Shown: positions 9,121 to 18,106, counted from the first letter of the stretch. The stretch is 64,000 bases of DNA from Sphingobacterium sp. ML3W (GCF_029542085.1 NZ_CP107036.1:5394001-5458000); one strand, 5' to 3'. Notes: generated from the letters alone by a model not told the origin. Made by a program: numbers and translations.

Positions 9121-9369
9121 TTAATCTCCGATAATTCCTTCAGCAAGCACGGTAATGACATTGTCTTTTGCTTCCACGACGCCACCTTTAATGAACACTT
9201 CTTGTCCACCTTTACCTTGTTGAATAATTACTTTTCCATCTTCCAAAGTAGAAACAATTGCCGCGTGGTCTTTCAAAATTTGGAAAGAGCCCGCAGAGCC
9301 AGGGACAGTAACAGATGTTACTTCGCCTTCGTATACTAATTTGTCGGGAGTGATAATTGTTAATTTCAT
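9121..9369 (-). CDS. atpC: F1 ATP synthase epsilon subunit (short form)
   Basis: This is the epsilon subunit of the central stalk of F1 (gamma-epsilon). Its 82 residues cover only the N-terminal beta-sandwich domain (MKLTIITPDKLVYEGEVTSV, then VPGSAGSFQILKDHAAIVS). The C-terminal two-helix domain that inhibits hydrolysis in E. coli (139 residues) is absent, which is common in Bacteroidota. It follows atpD by 109 bases; that spacer carries a dispersed element and an inverted repeat. Confidence 0.95.
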   Translation of the reverse strand: MKLTIITPDKLVYEGEVTSVTVPGSAGSFQILKDHAAIVSTLEDGKVIIQQGKGGQEVFIKGGVVEAKDNVITVLAEGIIGD

Positions 9370-9375
9370 TATTCT

Positions 9376-9424
9376 TAGATATAAGATTTGAGATATGAGA
9401 TTTGAGAACTTTAGGTTTTCAAAT
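9376..9424 (+). repeat. TTGAG-type intergenic element, copy 4
   Basis: The atpD-atpC spacer reads TTAGATATAAGATTTGAGAT, then ATGAGATTTGAGAACTTTAGGTTTTCAAAT on the plus strand. This is a GAGAT array followed by a weak version of the TTGGTTnnnCAAGC box (TTAGGTTTTCAAAT). It is followed at once by the inverted repeat at 9428-9458. Confidence 0.45.
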
Positions 9425-9427
9425 AGA

Positions 9428-9458
9428 TATGAGATAATCGAAAGTCTATTATCTCATA
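9428..9458. repeat. Inverted repeat in the atpD-atpC spacer
   Basis: The 11-bp arms TATGAGATAAT (9428-9438) and ATTATCTCATA (9448-9458) enclose a 9-base loop. The arms are themselves made of the TGAGATA unit of the neighbouring element, now in both orientations. In the atp transcript this would form a hairpin between atpD and atpC; there is no T-run, so it is not a terminator. Confidence 0.55.
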
Positions 9459-9478
9459 CCTATGGTCTAATATCTAAA

Positions 9479-10981
9479 TTAAACTGCTTCTGCTAATAAT
9501 TTCTTACCTTTTTCGATAGCATCATCAATGTTACCTACTAAGTTGAAGGCAGCTTCTGGATATTCATCGACTTCACCTGCAATAATCATATTGAAGCCTT
9601 TGATGGTATCTTTGATGTCTACCAATACACCTTTTAAACCTGTAAATTGTTCGGCTACGTGGAAAGGTTGTGATAAGAAACGTTGGACACGACGAGCGCG
9701 GTGAACGGTTAATTTATCTTCTTCAGATAATTCGTCCATACCTAGGATCGCAATGATATCTTGCAATTCTTTGTAACGTTGAAGAATTTCTTTTACACGT
9801 TGTGCAGTGTCATAATGTTCAGCACCTAAAACAGCAGGAGAAAGGATACGAGATGTAGAATCCAAAGGATCCACAGCAGGGTAGATACCTAACTCAGCAA
9901 TTTTACGAGACAATACTGTTGTTGCATCCAAGTGAGCAAATGTTGTCGCTGGAGCAGGGTCAGTTAAGTCATCGGCAGGTACATATACCGCTTGTACTGA
10001 AGTGATTGAGCCATTTTTAGTTGAAGTAATACGCTCTTGCATCAAACCCATCTCAGTTGCTAAGGTTGGTTGGTAACCTACAGCTGAAGGCATACGGCCT
10101 AATAGCGCGGATACTTCAGAACCTGCTTGTGTAAAACGGAAGATGTTATCGATAAAGAATAGGACGTCACGACCTTGACCTTCGCCATCACCATCACGGA
10201 AATATTCCGCAACAGTCAAACCTGACAAAGCAACACGTGCACGTGCACCTGGAGGCTCATTCATTTGACCGAATACGAAAGTACATTTAGATTCTTTCAT
10301 TAATTCGTGGTCAACAGTGTCCAAAGGCCATTCACCTTTTTCCATGCCTTCCATAAAATGCTCACCATATTTGATGATACCTGATTCCAACATCTCACGC
10401 AATAAGTCATTACCTTCACGTGTACGTTCACCTACACCAGCAAATACGGAAAGACCACCGTGACCTTTAGCGATGTTGTTGATCAACTCTTGGATTAATA
10501 CAGTTTTACCTACACCGGCACCACCAAATAAACCAATTTTACCACCTTTAGCATATGGCTCTAAAAGGTCAATAACTTTGATACCAGTAAAAAGTACTTC
10601 TGATTCAGTAGATAGATCTTCGAATTTAGGAGGGACGTTGTGGATAGGACGACCATTCTCTTTACTCAAATTTTGGATACCATCAATGGCATCACCTACT
10701 ACATTGAATACACGACCTTTGATTTCTTCACCAACAGGCATTTTGATAGGAGCACCAGTATCAACAACTTCCATTCCGCGAACCAAACCTTCAGTTGCGT
10801 CCATGGCAATTGTACGTACACGATCCTGACCTAAGTGTTGTTGAACTTCCAATACAACACGTTGTCCATTTTCTTTTTGAATGTACAATGCATCGTAAAT
10901 TTTAGGTAGATTTTCACTGTCGGCGAAGTTGACGTCAACAACTGGGCCGATAATCTGCGCTATTTTACCAATCTTGGGCAT
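9479..10981 (-). CDS. atpD: F1 ATP synthase beta subunit
   Basis: This is the catalytic subunit of the F1 hexamer. The Walker A motif GGAGVGKTVLIQ, Walker B-type RDVLFFIDNIFRF, catalytic GERTREGNDL and ALSGLTVAEYFRD are all present in 500 residues. It is transcribed from its own promoter (11050-11081) with atpC behind it. The remaining atp genes are not in this window, the usual arrangement in Bacteroidota, where atpDC lie apart from the a-c-b-delta-alpha-gamma cluster. Confidence 0.98.
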   Translation of the reverse strand: MPKIGKIAQIIGPVVDVNFADSENLPKIYDALYIQKENGQRVVLEVQQHLGQDRVRTIAMDATEGLVRGMEVVDTGAPIKMPVGEEIKGRVFNVVGDAIDGIQNLSKENGRPIHNVPPKFEDLSTESEVLFTGIKVIDLLEPYAKGGKIGLFGGAGVGKTVLIQELINNIAKGHGGLSVFAGVGERTREGNDLLREMLESGIIKYGEHFMEGMEKGEWPLDTVDHELMKESKCTFVFGQMNEPPGARARVALSGLTVAEYFRDGDGEGQGRDVLFFIDNIFRFTQAGSEVSALLGRMPSAVGYQPTLATEMGLMQERITSTKNGSITSVQAVYVPADDLTDPAPATTFAHLDATTVLSRKIAELGIYPAVDPLDSTSRILSPAVLGAEHYDTAQRVKEILQRYKELQDIIAILGMDELSEEDKLTVHRARRVQRFLSQPFHVAEQFTGLKGVLVDIKDTIKGFNMIIAGEVDEYPEAAFNLVGNIDDAIEKGKKLLAEAV

Positions 10982-11049
10982 ATTATAGGGACTAAATATT
11001 TATTAATCAATTTTATATAAGAGACATAAAAGGCCTCTTTTTTGGTCAG

Positions 11050-11081
11050 CAAAAATAAGGTTATTCGTTTTTAAAAACAAA
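11050..11081 (-). promoter_or_regulatory. Bacteroidota-type promoter of atpD-atpC
   Basis: On the minus strand TTTG (11078-11081), exactly 20 bases, then TATTTTTG (11050-11057) matches the TTTG / TAnnTTTG sigma-ABfr consensus. Transcription would start near 11043, giving a leader of about 60 bases before the atpD start at 10981. Confidence 0.7.
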
Positions 11082-11266
11082 TAGAATTTGCAATTAAATT
11101 ACAATTTTATTAATGGAGGTCAAAATGTTATCTCTTGTAATTCTGTTAGTTTCGATTCTTGAAGCCACAAATATACTTTTTCCGACGTATTGGTCGTCTA
11201 TTTTTTAGCATCAGTCCTTCCTTTTTCGAATGGCCATACAATTAGATTCGCATGGTAACTAAATGT
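11082..11266. other. Gene-free stretch upstream of atpD promoter
   Basis: No reading frame, RNA gene or clear site was found in these bases. The sequence is mixed and AT-rich up to the two hairpins at 11267-11348. Confidence 0.4.
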
Positions 11267-11313
11267 GATCGACCTGAAGCGAGGTTACGATTAAGCGCCG
11301 CTTCAGGTCGATC
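11267..11313. repeat. 15-bp inverted repeat downstream of the 11347 gene
   Basis: Arms GATCGACCTGAAGCG (11267-11281) and CGCTTCAGGTCGATC (11299-11313) are perfect complements around a 17-base loop. No T-run follows on either strand. It is the second of two hairpins after the minus-strand gene ending at 11347 and is more GC-rich than the flanks. A 3'-end stabiliser or the footprint of a small palindromic (REP-like) element are the options. Confidence 0.6.
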
Positions 11314-11323
11314 GGAATAGAGT

Positions 11324-11348
11324 AATATAGTCTTTTGGAGACTATATT
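11324..11348 (-). terminator. Hairpin at the 3' end of the 11347 gene
   Basis: Arms AATATAGTCT (11324-11333) and AGACTATATT (11339-11348) close a 5-base loop directly on the stop codon. The sequence after it on the minus strand is only weakly T-rich, so terminator strength is uncertain. Confidence 0.4.
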
Positions 11349-11997
11349 ATATCTTTTTATTTAATTCATCTTGCAATTGACGTTTCAGCAATTGTTCTTT
11401 TTCCATCGCCTTTTTACGGAATGTCGCAAACTCTTCTTGCGATTGTTCCGCTGTTTTCTGAAATTCTACGGTGTCAACCTTCGCTTTTCGATAAGAGAAT
11501 AGGAAGATAAAGGTGGCGACAGCTAAGACTCCAATGATGGTCCAGACCACTGTGCTATATAAACCTTTGGAGGTATTGATGCCCAAGAATGAAAAACTAT
11601 CTGTTTTTTGCTGTTCCTGTGCAAGCTGATCTTTTAATATCTGAATAGAATCCTGTAAGTTTTTGGTATTGGAGGTATAGTTGCTGGATGAAGATTTTAA
11701 GGTATTGATTTCCTTGCGCAACTTGGCTACAGTATCAACAACATTCTTTTTTACAATATCAAGGTTGGTTTTGCGGACCATCTTGAAATCATAATTGTTT
11801 TTTGATATATAATTTAAGTGATCAAACTGATTTGCCAAGCTCCCTTTTCTTAGTCCATCCGGGCTGTATTTGTAAGCATCATTGGCCTGCTGGGTGGCGG
11901 TAACTGGCGCTGCTGCAGGAGTTTGAGCCTGTAATAAAGTGTACGATGAAATAAATAAAATCGTAAAGAATACAAATGCTAATCTCAATTTGCTCAT
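11347..11997 (-). CDS. Membrane/coiled-coil protein of unknown function
   Basis: I do not recognise a family with a known function. The 216 residues contain a signal peptide or N-terminal anchor (residues 1-25, ending LLQAQ), a soluble stretch, a probable coiled coil of about 80-135 (KKNVVDTVAKLRKEINTLK, then NTKNLQDSIQILKDQLAQEQ), one strong transmembrane helix of about 148-168 (TVVWTIIGVLAVATFIFLFS), and a charged helical tail to the end. The topology therefore suggests an inner-membrane protein with a periplasmic coiled coil and a cytoplasmic helical tail. It stands alone on the minus strand, followed by two hairpins. Confidence 0.7.
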   Translation of the reverse strand: MSKLRLAFVFFTILFISSYTLLQAQTPAAAPVTATQQANDAYKYSPDGLRKGSLANQFDHLNYISKNNYDFKMVRKTNLDIVKKNVVDTVAKLRKEINTLKSSSSNYTSNTKNLQDSIQILKDQLAQEQQKTDSFSFLGINTSKGLYSTVVWTIIGVLAVATFIFLFSYRKAKVDTVEFQKTAEQSQEEFATFRKKAMEKEQLLKRQLQDELNKKI

Positions 11998-12186
11998 GTT
12001 GTCTATCGTTATTATAATAAGTTTAATCGGGATATTCCAGCTACAAAGCTAGCATATGCCTGTGATAAATATAAGGAATTATTGAAAAAACGAAAATTGA
12101 AAGTGAAATATATTTCAGTAAAACATTAAAGGACAATAAAACTAAAATAGATTCAATGCTCGACTTGCCACCTGTTTATCCTGCCA

Positions 12187-14112
12187 TTATCCGAAAATAT
12201 TATTTGTAAACTTCAATTTGATGCCCAATTGGAAATTGCCTATTGTTTTAAATATTTCCTTTAATGTAGCTTTCTCAATTTTTGTCAGGTTTTCCATCGC
12301 AATATAGTTGTCCGGACTCAACTTTGCAATCCGAATCTGATTCGTTTGGTTTTTCAGCCGGATGGACATCAGGTAATAATACGACTGATGGAGCTCATCA
12401 TATTGTTCTTGGGTAAATATTCCCAGATTCAACAATGCCTTCAACCTACCGCCGGTATTCTCTTCATAAATTTGATTTTTCAGGGCATAGACACGCACGA
12501 GGTCGACGATGGGTGTCATTGCTTTCTTAATATTAAATACTTCTGTTGACCCAATGGTTTGTGTTTTTATTGTTTTGAAAAAGGTCAGCGGTGGTTCGTA
12601 TTGCAACGCATTTTTCGCGATGAACGCAAAAAATCGTTCATTGGGTTTTTGCAACTCGACTGTCAGAAAATCTTTCAGTTGGTCAATGATGTACTGATCA
12701 CCATATAACCTCCGACAATCGAAAAAGGTAGAGAACTTAATCGCATTTTCCGGAATGCTTTCTTCAATCCACATCTTATAATTGTTTTTCCAATGAGAAA
12801 GTGAATGTGTCCACTCGGGATTGCTAGCCATGTAGCCGCCGGTACAATAGCTGAAACCAATCGTGTTTAGATGATCCGAAACCTCCCGTGCAAATTTTAG
12901 AAAATAACCTCTTACATATTCCCGCTGTTCGTTGGCCTTGTCTTCATATATAATAGCATTGTCCTGGTCTGTCATCAGTGTCTGCTCTTTGCGTCCTTCA
13001 CTTCCTGTGACCATAAATACAAACTTGGCCGGTGGTTCGCCCATTGCTTTGATAACTTTCTCGATCACCTTTAAGGCGATGCTGTCCGCAACGGTGGTGA
13101 TGACTTGATTGGCAATTTCGGCATTAACCCCTCTAGCCAATAACTGATGGATGATTTCGGGGACATTGTTCCATTTGTCACGTAGCTCTTCGCGTGTTTC
13201 AGCAAGCTTTACCGATTGGATAAAAACCAGTGGAGATTGCCCCTGCTCGCTCAGGAGCCGATTGCGACTTAGAAAGCCGACGTATTTACCTTCTTTTTCA
13301 ACGAGCAGGTACCTGGACTTGGTATGAAACATTTTGAGTACAGCTTCATACAGGTAGGCCTGATTAGAAATGCTGACTATCGGGTTGTCCATGACCGAAG
13401 CGATAGGTGCTGTGGCAGCTACCTGCTGTGCTATAACACGGTCTCTCAAGGTCATGTCGGTGACATAGCCAATGATAAGGTCTTCATCTTTGATGAACGC
13501 ACAGCTCACTTTATACTGAGCCATGGTTTGTGCAACCTCATAAATTGGTGTATCAGATGCACAAGCAACAATATCCTTATATACAATATGTTCGATTTTG
13601 CGCGAATAGAGCTGATCCGCAGCAAAATAGCTTTCCTCAAAGGTGGCCGGTGATTTGACAAAATGGGCGAACTCTTCATCTAACATTCGTTTTCCAAAGG
13701 AATTGGTAAAGAATTGAAAGAATTCTTCATTGGCATTGCAGAGTTCAATAAAATTCTTCCGTGGCAACCGATAGATGATCGTTCCTTTTTTGGCAAGAAC
13801 AGATTTGAGTGCTTTTGTTCGATTCAATAATACGGAGATCCCACCAAAACAGTAGGGATTATGATGGATCTCAACCAGCCTTTTGTTGTCCGAACTATCC
13901 AAGAAAAAAGTTTCATATTCACCTTTCTGTATAAGGTCGACACCCTCCATGTCGGTAATATTCTGCCGATAGACCAAAGTGTCTTTTGCGAAACGGTAGG
14001 GATACATCAGTTCAATAAGACTGATCTGAACAGTTTCGGGCAGTACTTGAAAGGGGTGGGTTGACTTTAGCAAGGCGAGGATGTCTTCCGCATTTTTCAT
14101 AGTAGATATCAT
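12187..14112 (-). CDS. cNMP-binding/CBS/DUF294 nucleotidyltransferase-like protein
   Basis: A 641-residue cytoplasmic signalling protein with domains in this order: a cyclic-nucleotide-binding (CAP_ED-like) domain, about 20-135; a pair of CBS domains, about 175-295; a DUF294 nucleotidyltransferase, about 310-450, with GSEGRKEQTLMTDQDNAIIY holding the GS...D-x-D pattern; and a DUF294 C-terminal helical domain to about 630. The family resembles GlnD-type transferases, but substrate and target are unknown. Its start codon overlaps the stop of the upstream exonuclease (ATGA), implying coupled translation; an alternative ATG lies 12 bases in, at 14100. The same two-gene pairing is common in other phyla, often near acetate uptake genes. 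Confidence 0.88.
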   Translation of the reverse strand: MISTMKNAEDILALLKSTHPFQVLPETVQISLIELMYPYRFAKDTLVYRQNITDMEGVDLIQKGEYETFFLDSSDNKRLVEIHHNPYCFGGISVLLNRTKALKSVLAKKGTIIYRLPRKNFIELCNANEEFFQFFTNSFGKRMLDEEFAHFVKSPATFEESYFAADQLYSRKIEHIVYKDIVACASDTPIYEVAQTMAQYKVSCAFIKDEDLIIGYVTDMTLRDRVIAQQVAATAPIASVMDNPIVSISNQAYLYEAVLKMFHTKSRYLLVEKEGKYVGFLSRNRLLSEQGQSPLVFIQSVKLAETREELRDKWNNVPEIIHQLLARGVNAEIANQVITTVADSIALKVIEKVIKAMGEPPAKFVFMVTGSEGRKEQTLMTDQDNAIIYEDKANEQREYVRGYFLKFAREVSDHLNTIGFSYCTGGYMASNPEWTHSLSHWKNNYKMWIEESIPENAIKFSTFFDCRRLYGDQYIIDQLKDFLTVELQKPNERFFAFIAKNALQYEPPLTFFKTIKTQTIGSTEVFNIKKAMTPIVDLVRVYALKNQIYEENTGGRLKALLNLGIFTQEQYDELHQSYYYLMSIRLKNQTNQIRIAKLSPDNYIAMENLTKIEKATLKEIFKTIGNFQLGIKLKFTNNIFG

Positions 14113-14732
14113 GATAAGATGTTATTGAATTCTCCTTGCTGCTTGTCGATATCCTCTTCACTGAGCTCTGCCCGCCGAACCATTTCAAAATAGCATTTTG
14201 CTGTAATCGCAGCATCTTTTTCGGCATTGTGTATTGCTGTGGGGATTTCGGAAAATAGTGCTTCGTGTAGCAATGCCAATGGAAGATGGACCATGTTGGG
14301 GTTGCGTACATATTTTTTGCTGTGCAACAACGTGCAAAAGCAATTCAGCCCATAAAATGGAATCGGTAAATTCGTTCGATGAAATTCCGCACAGAGTACC
14401 TGGAGGTCGAAAGAAAGAAAATGGCCGATCAGCTGAGGCTGATATTTTTTGATATCGTGGCTGAGCTTGCGGAGTACATCCTTCTTCTTTTCACCATGTT
14501 TCATCAAAAAGGGTGGCGTAAGACCATGAATCTGTTCAGAAGCCGGACTGATCGGAATCAATGGCTCATAGATATATTTATTGCTACGTTTGACCTCTTG
14601 CTGTTTTTCATCAAAAATAATCCAGGCCAATTGGAGTACATGGGGCCAGTTTTCACTATCCGTATATTTTCGATTCCATTTTTTTGGCAAGCCAGAGGTT
14701 TCGGTATCCAGGAATAAAAGATATTTCTTCAA
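14109..14732 (-). CDS. DnaQ-like DEDDh 3'-5' exonuclease
   Basis: The 207 residues match the exonuclease fold of the DNA polymerase III epsilon family: motif I LFLDTETSGLP (residues about 6-16), motif II HFLSFDLQVLCAEF (about 103-116), and motif III HNAEKDAAITAKCYFEM with the His-x4-Asp of the DEDDh class. It is a stand-alone exonuclease and lacks the polymerase-binding tail, so the replicative epsilon role is not implied. It is translationally coupled (ATGA) to the cNMP/CBS/DUF294 gene, suggesting they act together. Confidence 0.88.
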   Translation of the reverse strand: MKKYLLFLDTETSGLPKKWNRKYTDSENWPHVLQLAWIIFDEKQQEVKRSNKYIYEPLIPISPASEQIHGLTPPFLMKHGEKKKDVLRKLSHDIKKYQPQLIGHFLSFDLQVLCAEFHRTNLPIPFYGLNCFCTLLHSKKYVRNPNMVHLPLALLHEALFSEIPTAIHNAEKDAAITAKCYFEMVRRAELSEEDIDKQQGEFNNILS

Positions 14733-14813
14733 AAATTTCAGTGTATTAATTCTAGCTAAACTTAGTTAAAATCCTCTTTATATGCAATGACAAGAAAGGT
14801 ATTCCCAAATGCC

Positions 14814-14833
14814 CATAACAGTTCATAACAGTT
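14814..14833. promoter_or_regulatory. Tandem 10-bp direct repeat upstream of rhaT
   Basis: CATAACAGTT occurs twice with no gap (14814-14823 and 14824-14833), one helical turn apart. It lies 15 bases upstream of a TATATTTT element (14849-14856), a one-mismatch version of the -7 box TAnnTTTG, so a bound protein would touch the -33 region. Direct repeats in that position are the usual site of AraC-family activators such as rhamnose regulators. The regulator itself is not in this window. Confidence 0.5.
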
Positions 14834-14883
14834 GAGCCGATGGAAAGGTATATTTTAGTTTTCGTAATACCTAAACGATTATT

Positions 14884-15960
14884 ATGAATGCTGTTTTTGG
14901 AGTTTTATTTCATTTTATTGGCGGTTTTGCCTCAGGAAGTTTTTATGTACCCTATAAGAAGGTTAAAGGTTGGTCCTGGGAAACCATGTGGATTCTTGGC
15001 GGGCTTTTTTCTTGGATCATTATTCCTCCTGTAGCGGCGATGCTGACCATACCCAATTTTATGGACATTATAAAGGGAAGCAGCAACAGTATTCTTGGCT
15101 ATACATTTCTTTTCGGTCTACTCTGGGGGATAGGTGGGTTGACCTATGGACTGGGTGTTCGCTATTTGGGTGTCTCGTTGGGAAGCAGCATTATTTTGGG
15201 GTTAAGTATGGTTTTCGGCTCATTAATGCCAAGTATTTATTATTTCATGTACCCAACAACAGGTAAGCATGGAATAGACTACTTTTTCACCAGTAATGCC
15301 GGAGTATGTATTCTCCTTGGACTCGCTTTATGTTTGCTGGGGGTCTATCTCTGTGGAAAGGCAGGGGTATCGAAAGAAAGACATCTTGCCTCCTTTTCGA
15401 AAGCAGGGAGCTCCGACTACAATTTTGGCCTGGGTATTACAGTTGCGATTATATCGGGCATTCTGAGTGCCTGTTTTAATTTTGGCATCGAGGCGGGTAA
15501 ACCAATGGCCGATATTGCCAATCTGTTTTGGAAAGCTAGCCATCCGGAACAAGGCGAATTTTTATATCAAAATAACGTAACCTATATCGTCATCCTTTGG
15601 GGCGGTTTTACAACCAACTTTCTCTGGTGCCTTTACCTCTTGCTGAAAAATAAAACCTTTTCGGAGTATACGAAAAAGGAAGTTCCCAAAAAGCGAAATC
15701 TCCTGCTTTGTGCCCTGGCCGGTACAACTTGGTATCTGCAGTTCTTTTTCTATGGAATGGGGGAAAGCCGTCTTGGAAATGGAGCAAGCTCGTGGATTTT
15801 ACATATGGCCTTTATCATTCTTATTTCAAACGCCTGGGGTATTTTATTGAAGGAGTGGAGGGGGGTTGATCGGGCCACCCACCGGTCTATTATCGCTGGC
15901 ATAATCACCATTATCCTGTCCATCTGTGTCGTGGGCTTTGCAAAAACATTGGAAAATTAG
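14884..15960 (+). CDS. rhaT: L-rhamnose/H+ symporter RhaT
   Basis: RhaT is the inner-membrane rhamnose-proton symporter of the drug/metabolite transporter superfamily. The 358 residues carry about ten hydrophobic segments, starting with AVFGVLFHFIGGFASGSFYVPYKKVKGWSWE (split here as one helix plus loop), and the conserved WILHMAFIILISNAWG and GVRYLGVSLGSSIILGL stretches. It is the first gene of the plus-strand rhamnose operon; the aldolase/dehydrogenase fusion follows after 15 bases. Confidence 0.93.
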   Translation: MNAVFGVLFHFIGGFASGSFYVPYKKVKGWSWETMWILGGLFSWIIIPPVAAMLTIPNFMDIIKGSSNSILGYTFLFGLLWGIGGLTYGLGVRYLGVSLGSSIILGLSMVFGSLMPSIYYFMYPTTGKHGIDYFFTSNAGVCILLGLALCLLGVYLCGKAGVSKERHLASFSKAGSSDYNFGLGITVAIISGILSACFNFGIEAGKPMADIANLFWKASHPEQGEFLYQNNVTYIVILWGGFTTNFLWCLYLLLKNKTFSEYTKKEVPKKRNLLLCALAGTTWYLQFFFYGMGESRLGNGASSWILHMAFIILISNAWGILLKEWRGVDRATHRSIIAGIITIILSICVVGFAKTLEN

Positions 15961-15975
15961 TGTAAAAATATAAAT

Positions 15976-18093
15976 ATGGAAGAAGTGAAAACATACAAAT
16001 ACGTAAACAATTTATGGGATGAACAAAAAGCAAAATCGCTTGGCGAGGATGAGATCGCATTGCTGTTATACCGTTCCAATATTTTGGGAGCAGATCTTCG
16101 CATCACCAACTATGGTGGTGGAAATACTTCCTGTAAAGTCAATATGGTCGATCCACTGACAGGTGAAGATGTCGAGGTGATGTGGATAAAAGGTTCCGGA
16201 GGTGATATTGGAACCCTGAAAAAATCGGGGCTTGCCGCTTTGTATCTGGAACGCCTGCATAATCTTGAAAGAGTATATAAAGGTATAAATCAGGAAGATG
16301 AAATGGTAGAGCTGTTCAATCATTGTATTTTCGACCTTGCCTCTAAGGCACCTTCAATAGATACGCCTTTACACGCTTTTTTGCCGTTCAAACATATTGA
16401 TCATCTGCATCCGGACGCTGCGATAGCGATTGCCGCAGCCAAAGATGGAAAAGAAATTACCCAGCAGTTATTTGAAGGGACAATCGGTTGGGTCGACTGG
16501 CAACGGCCCGGCTTCGATCTAGGGCTGCAATTACGTGCCTGTCTCGAAGAAAACCCAGGGATACGGGGTATCATGCTTGGATCGCACGGTTTATTTACCT
16601 GGGGTGATACAGCCTATGCCTGTTATATGAACTCGTTGGATGTGATCGAACGTTGCGCCGCTTATATCGAACAAAATTATGGAAAGAAAGGTCCAGTGTT
16701 TGGTGGGCAAAAAAGCGACAGTTTGGATCAGGCCGGACGGGAATCTCAAGCTGTGAAATTGATGCCAGTATTGCGTGGATTCTGTTCTAGCGAACGTCAT
16801 ATGATCGGTCATTTTACGGATGATATACGCGTATTGGAGTTTATTAATTCAAATGACTTAGAACGATTGGCATCTTTGGGGACAAGCTGTCCGGACCATT
16901 TCTTACGAACGAAAATTCAACCACTGGTGTTAAATCTGGATAAATCTGAGGATCTGGACGATAGCGCAGCACTCATCGCGAAACTTGAACCTCTGTTTAC
17001 CGCTTATCGCGCCATGTATACAGCCTATTATGAGCAGTGTAAACACGCCGATAGTCCTGCCATCAGAGATCAAAATCCTGTGATTGTGCTGTATCCCGGT
17101 GTTGGTTTGTTTTCGTTTGCCAAAGACAAGCAGACGGCCAGGGTAGCTGCCGAATTCTATATGAATGCCATAAACGTGATGAAAGGAGCCGAGGCCATAA
17201 GCGCGTACACGGCCTTGCCAAGACAGGAAGCGTTTGATATCGAGTACTGGCTATTGGAAGAAGCAAAACTACAACGCATGCCTAAACCCAAGGCGCTTTC
17301 GGGAAAAATTGCCTTCGTGACCGGTAGCGGCGGCGGGATAGGTAAAGCCATTGCGCGAAAAATGGTGCAAGAGGGGGCAGTAATTGTCCTGACCGATGTC
17401 AATACGGAGCGTCTTGCGGGCTGTGAGCAGGAGTTTGTCGGCGAGTTTGGAAGAGATTCGGTTATTTCGATAGCGATGGACGTGAAGGATGAACAACAGA
17501 TTGTGCAAGCACTACAGCGTACATTACTGGCCTTTGGCGGAATTGATATTATCGTTAATAACGCCGGACTGTCCATTTCAAAATCTATAGAAGAGCATAG
17601 TCAGGCGGATTGGGATCTGCTATTCGATGTATTGGTTAAGGGGCAGTTTTTGGTTACACAGGCCATGGTTCCGATTCTGAAACAACAGGGTGTCGGTGGT
17701 GATATTATTAATATTGTCAGTAAAAATGCATTGGTAAGTGGCCCAAACAATACCGGCTATGGGAGTGCTAAGGGAGCACAGTTGCATCTGAGTAGGCTCT
17801 GTGCAGCGGAGTTAGGACCTTTTAAGATTCGTGTTAATGTAGTGAATCCAGATGCGGTCATCTCGGATAGTAATATCTGGGCCGGGGGATGGGCAGAAGG
17901 TCGGGCCAAAGCTTATGGGATTCGTGTAGAAGAGCTGCCGGCCTATTATGCCAAGCGGACATTGTTGAATGAAGTTATTTTACCGGAGGATATAGCAAAC
18001 GCTTGCTTCTCTTTTGTAGGTGGTCTACTATCAAAATCCACGGGGAATGTTCTCAATGTGGATGGTGGTGTTGCCATGGCATTTGTCCGCTAA
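15976..18093 (+). CDS. Bifunctional rhamnulose-1-phosphate aldolase / short-chain dehydrogenase
   Basis: A two-domain fusion of 705 residues. Residues about 20-420 form a class II aldolase/adducin-type domain (ITNYGGGNTSCKV near 35-47; HAFLPFKHIDHLHPDA with metal histidines near 130-145), expected to split L-rhamnulose-1-phosphate into dihydroxyacetone phosphate and L-lactaldehyde. Residues about 435-700 form an SDR domain (VTGSGGGIGKA, VNNAGLSIS, SKNALVSGPNNTGYGSAKGA with the Tyr-x3-Lys pair), expected to oxidise lactaldehyde. The same fusion is known as RhaEW/YuxG-like in other bacteria. It is followed by a hairpin and then the isomerase gene. Confidence 0.92.
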   Translation: MEEVKTYKYVNNLWDEQKAKSLGEDEIALLLYRSNILGADLRITNYGGGNTSCKVNMVDPLTGEDVEVMWIKGSGGDIGTLKKSGLAALYLERLHNLERVYKGINQEDEMVELFNHCIFDLASKAPSIDTPLHAFLPFKHIDHLHPDAAIAIAAAKDGKEITQQLFEGTIGWVDWQRPGFDLGLQLRACLEENPGIRGIMLGSHGLFTWGDTAYACYMNSLDVIERCAAYIEQNYGKKGPVFGGQKSDSLDQAGRESQAVKLMPVLRGFCSSERHMIGHFTDDIRVLEFINSNDLERLASLGTSCPDHFLRTKIQPLVLNLDKSEDLDDSAALIAKLEPLFTAYRAMYTAYYEQCKHADSPAIRDQNPVIVLYPGVGLFSFAKDKQTARVAAEFYMNAINVMKGAEAISAYTALPRQEAFDIEYWLLEEAKLQRMPKPKALSGKIAFVTGSGGGIGKAIARKMVQEGAVIVLTDVNTERLAGCEQEFVGEFGRDSVISIAMDVKDEQQIVQALQRTLLAFGGIDIIVNNAGLSISKSIEEHSQADWDLLFDVLVKGQFLVTQAMVPILKQQGVGGDIINIVSKNALVSGPNNTGYGSAKGAQLHLSRLCAAELGPFKIRVNVVNPDAVISDSNIWAGGWAEGRAKAYGIRVEELPAYYAKRTLLNEVILPEDIANACFSFVGGLLSKSTGNVLNVDGGVAMAFVR

Positions 18094-18106
18094 TTTAGCT
18101 ATCTTC

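Noticed and set aside
10473..10829. 118-codon frame opposite atpD
   Set aside because: Antisense shadow of a highly conserved gene with strong codon bias.
14379..14717. 112-codon frame opposite the exonuclease
   Set aside because: Shadow frame; the exonuclease motifs on the other strand are unambiguous.
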